From: Smittium culicis | Taxonomy: Eukaryota; Kickxellomycota; Harpellomycetes; Harpellales; Legeriomycetaceae | DNA: 23,017 nt | Direction: 5' to 3' | Assembly: GCA_001970855.1 (NCBI GenBank) | Contig: LSSN01005810.1 | Location: 1 to 23,017 of the forward strand | In this document: positions 20,460-23,017 of the stretch, piece after piece | Position numbering within the stretch: the stretch's first letter is position 1 | Layout: every line of letters begins with the position of its first letter | Program-made: the position numbers and the translations under genes | Notes under the pieces: generated by a model | Seen by the model: only the letters and a program-made list of their open reading frames with translations | Told to the model about the DNA's origin: nothing | Databases searched by the model: none

Positions 20460-21418
20460 TCTCGTAATATAGATAAGTAAATCGTTAATTGGGGTTCTAT
20501 TACAAATGGAGCAAAAATTAAAATATTATTTTTTTTCTAGATATTGCTAAAAATTATCGTATTAAATATATCTATAATAAAAAATTAGTTAAGCACATAA
20601 AAAATTACTATTCCGTTTTCTTTAATTGAAATATAAAAAAATAAATCTTGAGTTAATCTTCTGATTAGATGAAAATGGTATATATTAATTTTATATTATA
20701 TTTTTTTTAAAGCTAAAAAAAAACTTAAACCATTATCAGTTTTCTTTGAAAAAAGTACAAATAATTAAATCTCAATATTAATATTATGAAGCTGGTGAAA
20801 TGGCTTTGAGTAAATATCATAAACATGATATAATGAAACTTCATCCTAATTTGTCTAACCCTGATCAAAAATATATACTTTATATTAAAAATGAACATTT
20901 TTCAAATATTCAAATGATATTAATGAATTATTACATATGTTGAAAAGTCAACACTTTTTGTTGTGATATTTGAGGCTCTTTGTTGTTTATTGAGGCTAAG
21001 GTTCGAAATATTAATTATGAAAATTAATTTCACAATTAAAAGGCAAATATTTCTTGTTTGAATATGTTTGGTTTCGCATAATATTATGATTTTAATAATT
21101 TTAAAGATTTTTGTGTTTATTTTATTTAAAATTGCATAGTAAAGAAAATAGTTATTTTTTACTTATCAATTTTTTATTTACGCACTAGTGTAGGTGTAAA
21201 TGTTTATCGAGTACTGTAAAGTAGAAGTTATGACTAAAATTTTCCCGCAGAAGTAGAAAAATATTTATGGAAAATTATAGAATCCGTTATTCAGATGAGC
21301 TTTGATAAAATTTTTGGGCTTAATAAAGATACAAATAAACCCGCATCTATTACCATTATTTTTATTTTTATTATAATATTTTTCCATTGAGCGAATTTAT
21401 TATTTTATATTTTGTTAA
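20460..21418. other. AT-rich region with one small open frame
   Basis: A plus-strand ORF at 20800-20943 (47 aa: MALSKYHKHDIMKLHPNLSN, then PDQKYILYIKNEHFSNIQ) has a balanced amino acid mix and may be a scrap of a decayed gene; no family is recognised. The rest shows nothing supportable. Confidence 0.35.
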
Positions 21419-21607
21419 CCCTTTCTCGTTATACACTCTTTAAAAAAATTTATTTAATGATTCAATTATGATTTAAAAGCAGGCTTATTATTTGTATTTT
21501 TTTAAAAATACACCAATATTTCTTGAAGCCTAGGGATTAAAGTATTTTAATTGAACTCTGTTGGCTATATCTTGTGGGTCAAAAATTGACTACCGCCCGG
21601 GAAAGGG
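21419..21607. mobile_element. Non-autonomous piggyBac-like element (MITE), copy 2, 189 bp
   Basis: It starts CCCTTTCTCG and ends CCGGGAAAGGG, flanked on both sides by TTAA (21415-21418 and 21608-21611), the canonical piggyBac target duplication. Length is identical to copy 1. Shared internal blocks include TTTAATGATTC, TTATTATTTG, TTGGCTATAT and ACTACCGC. It carries no ORF. Confidence 0.85.
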
Positions 21608-22062
21608 TTAAAGCGATTATTGTTATGTATCAACGGATAGTAGGATAAAACTGGTGTCAAATTTCCTAAATATTATTATATAATTAAAATTAAAGCTATG
21701 GTTTTTATAACAGCCCTTGATCAATCGGAAATTCTGACTTCAGAATAGAGATTTAATTCTCCATATTATTTAAAGATTCGACGTATATAATATTCTTCTG
21801 GGGAATAGAGCTATAATTACTAGATGCTTTTGTTGGTGGTGCAAATTAATCAAACTTGGATTTCGCACTATATAATTTATTTGATAAAATTTAAATAAAT
21901 ATATCCATAATAAAATTAATTCTTAAAAGCAGCAAAATTATAATAGAAAAATTTACGCTGATATAAATAATCTCCTAAATTTATATTTTTTTAAAAAAAA
22001 ATGATAAAAATTGATATCAGATGAATTTTATCTTTTTTTAAATTGATTCTTTTCTTTGTGTG
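21608..22062. other. AT-rich spacer after the piggyBac-like copy
   Basis: No gene, RNA or repeat that I can support on either strand. Confidence 0.45.
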
Positions 22063-22239
22063 ATGATACTAGAAACTAACGAGAAAAGTAAATTAAGGAT
22101 TTAAATTTGTGCAAGGGACAAAAAAAACAAATTATTAGATCAGGTAAATTCTTCTGCAAATTCATCAGCTAAAAAACTAATGGAATTGAAACCAAGAATT
22201 CAAACAAAAGATCATCCAGAAATAGACTCAAAAATCTAA
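22063..22239 (+). pseudogene. Short coding remnant with one internal stop
   Basis: One frame of 59 codons from ATG 22063 to TAA 22237-22239, with a single TAA after MILETNEKSKLRI. It then reads ICARDKKNKLLDQVNSS and ANSSAKKLMELKPRIQTKDH. The piece looks like a helical N-terminal segment of a larger protein but I cannot assign it. It is immediately followed by more stops and a poly-T tract. Chance cannot be excluded. Confidence 0.25.
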
Positions 22240-22916
22240 TAAGATATTAGACAAATATTATGACAAGTGTTCGCTTTTTTTTTTTTCCTATTTCATTATT
22301 AAATATTTTACAAAAAATCATTTTTATTGAAATTATAAAGCGCACACCATTTATTAAAGGTAAGAATAGAAATTAATTCAATTAGATGTAGTCGAATCGT
22401 TAACTCGTGTATTTTGAGTATTATATTTAGCATCGGATTTTCATAATAAGGTTGGCTTTGCCCAATAAACAAGATAATAATTTTTATTTGACTTATTTGC
22501 TCTAATTTAATTTTTGGGTTTTACTGTAATTTTTTCTATTTGATATTTGGTTACAGTGAAACAAAGACACATACTCGCTTTTTTTTAAAATTCCTTGGTG
22601 GTTAGAAGTTGAATGTTTGATCATACGTTTCAAAATTGTTAATTTTGCTTCAAAAGGATAAATAGGAATAGTTGAATCGAATTTCTTTTTAACCTTTAGA
22701 TTAATTAAGTAAAAAATTTCCACGTGATATTGGTAAAATACAATAAATTATAGATTATTTTATTTAAGATTCGGATTATTTATGTTGAAGTTTTAATGAA
22801 GCTGTTAGCTAAAAATATAACTTGTTTTAATGAAAGCTGATGCTTTTATTCTAAAAAACCCTCGGAAGTTTACGATTACTATAGGCTTTAGCATTTCATA
22901 AATACTTTAGCTGTGT
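22240..22916. other. AT-rich spacer with one weak minus-strand ORF
   Basis: The minus-strand ORF 22723-22502 (73 aa) contains STIPIYPFEAKLTILKRMIK and HSTSNHQGILKKSEYVSL. This has a plausible amino acid mix but no recognised domain, and I do not call it a gene. Nothing else is evident. Confidence 0.35.
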
Positions 22917-22920
22917 ATAA

Positions 22921-23017
22921 CCCTTTCCGAGGCAAGCACTTTTAAACTAATTTAAAATTTGTAATTGGATAAGCCATATTATATCTATTCTTTATTGGAT
23001 ATTTAAAATTCATCGGC
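22921..23017. mobile_element. piggyBac-like element copy 3, left part only (cut by window end)
   Basis: Starts CCCTTTCCGAGG right after ATAA (22917-22920), as in copy 1, and continues with GCACTTTTAAACTAATTTAA, matching the ACACTCTT...TTTAA block of the other copies. The 97 bp visible are about half of the expected 189 bp; the right end lies outside the window. This copy is more diverged internally than copies 1 and 2 are from each other. Confidence 0.65.

Noticed and set aside
1..23017. tRNA, rRNA, CRISPR arrays, telomere repeats
   Set aside because: No convincing TTC-arm/acceptor pairs, rRNA blocks, regularly spaced repeats or telomere-like arrays were found on either strand.

Overview
This window looks like nuclear DNA of a very AT-rich fungus. 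Three things point that way. The two best genes have GT-AG spliceosomal introns, one with a perfect TACTAAC branch point. One gene carries the fungal-specific transcription factor domain that accompanies Zn2Cys6 regulators. The other encodes a conserved V-ATPase subunit. There is no bacterial gene organisation, no rRNA and no tRNA that I could recognise. I cannot name the species.

Region 1 (about 1-5408) is the live, genic part. A plus-strand ORF of unknown family (141-719, possibly with one more exon upstream) converges on a minus-strand gene for V-ATPase subunit D (2108 down to 904). That gene is modelled here with four exons (38, 311, 342 and 38 nt) that join into 242 codons plus stop. Behind it, on the same strand, is a fungal-specific transcription factor (5408 down to 3085). 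Its frame can only be joined through a 13-nt microexon (4598-4610), and that microexon restores the domain's Y-x-G-x-A...LxLH motif exactly.

Region 2 (about 5409-8900) has no convincing gene but has striking base composition. The plus strand is strongly G-rich up to about 6250. A more GC-rich, strand-balanced island follows at about 6250-7080, and the strand is C-rich from about 7100 to 8400.

Region 3 (about 7300 to the end) is mostly a graveyard of mobile elements in extremely AT-rich DNA. It holds a Mutator-like (MULE) element, 8926-11603, with about 135-bp terminal inverted repeats around a broken transposase. It holds three copies of a non-autonomous piggyBac-like element: two are exactly 189 bp with 4-bp ATAA or TTAA duplications, and the third runs off the window end. 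A possible DDE transposase scrap lies at about 15.2 kb. Long decayed reading frames of unrecognised families lie at 16467-17799 and 18655-18888. A decayed tyrosine-recombinase-like (Crypton/DIRS type) frame at 18969-19722 keeps one frame throughout and is interrupted only by stop codons. Stretches between these hold nothing I can identify.

All calls come from reading the sequence. Family names rest on motif recognition and no search was run.
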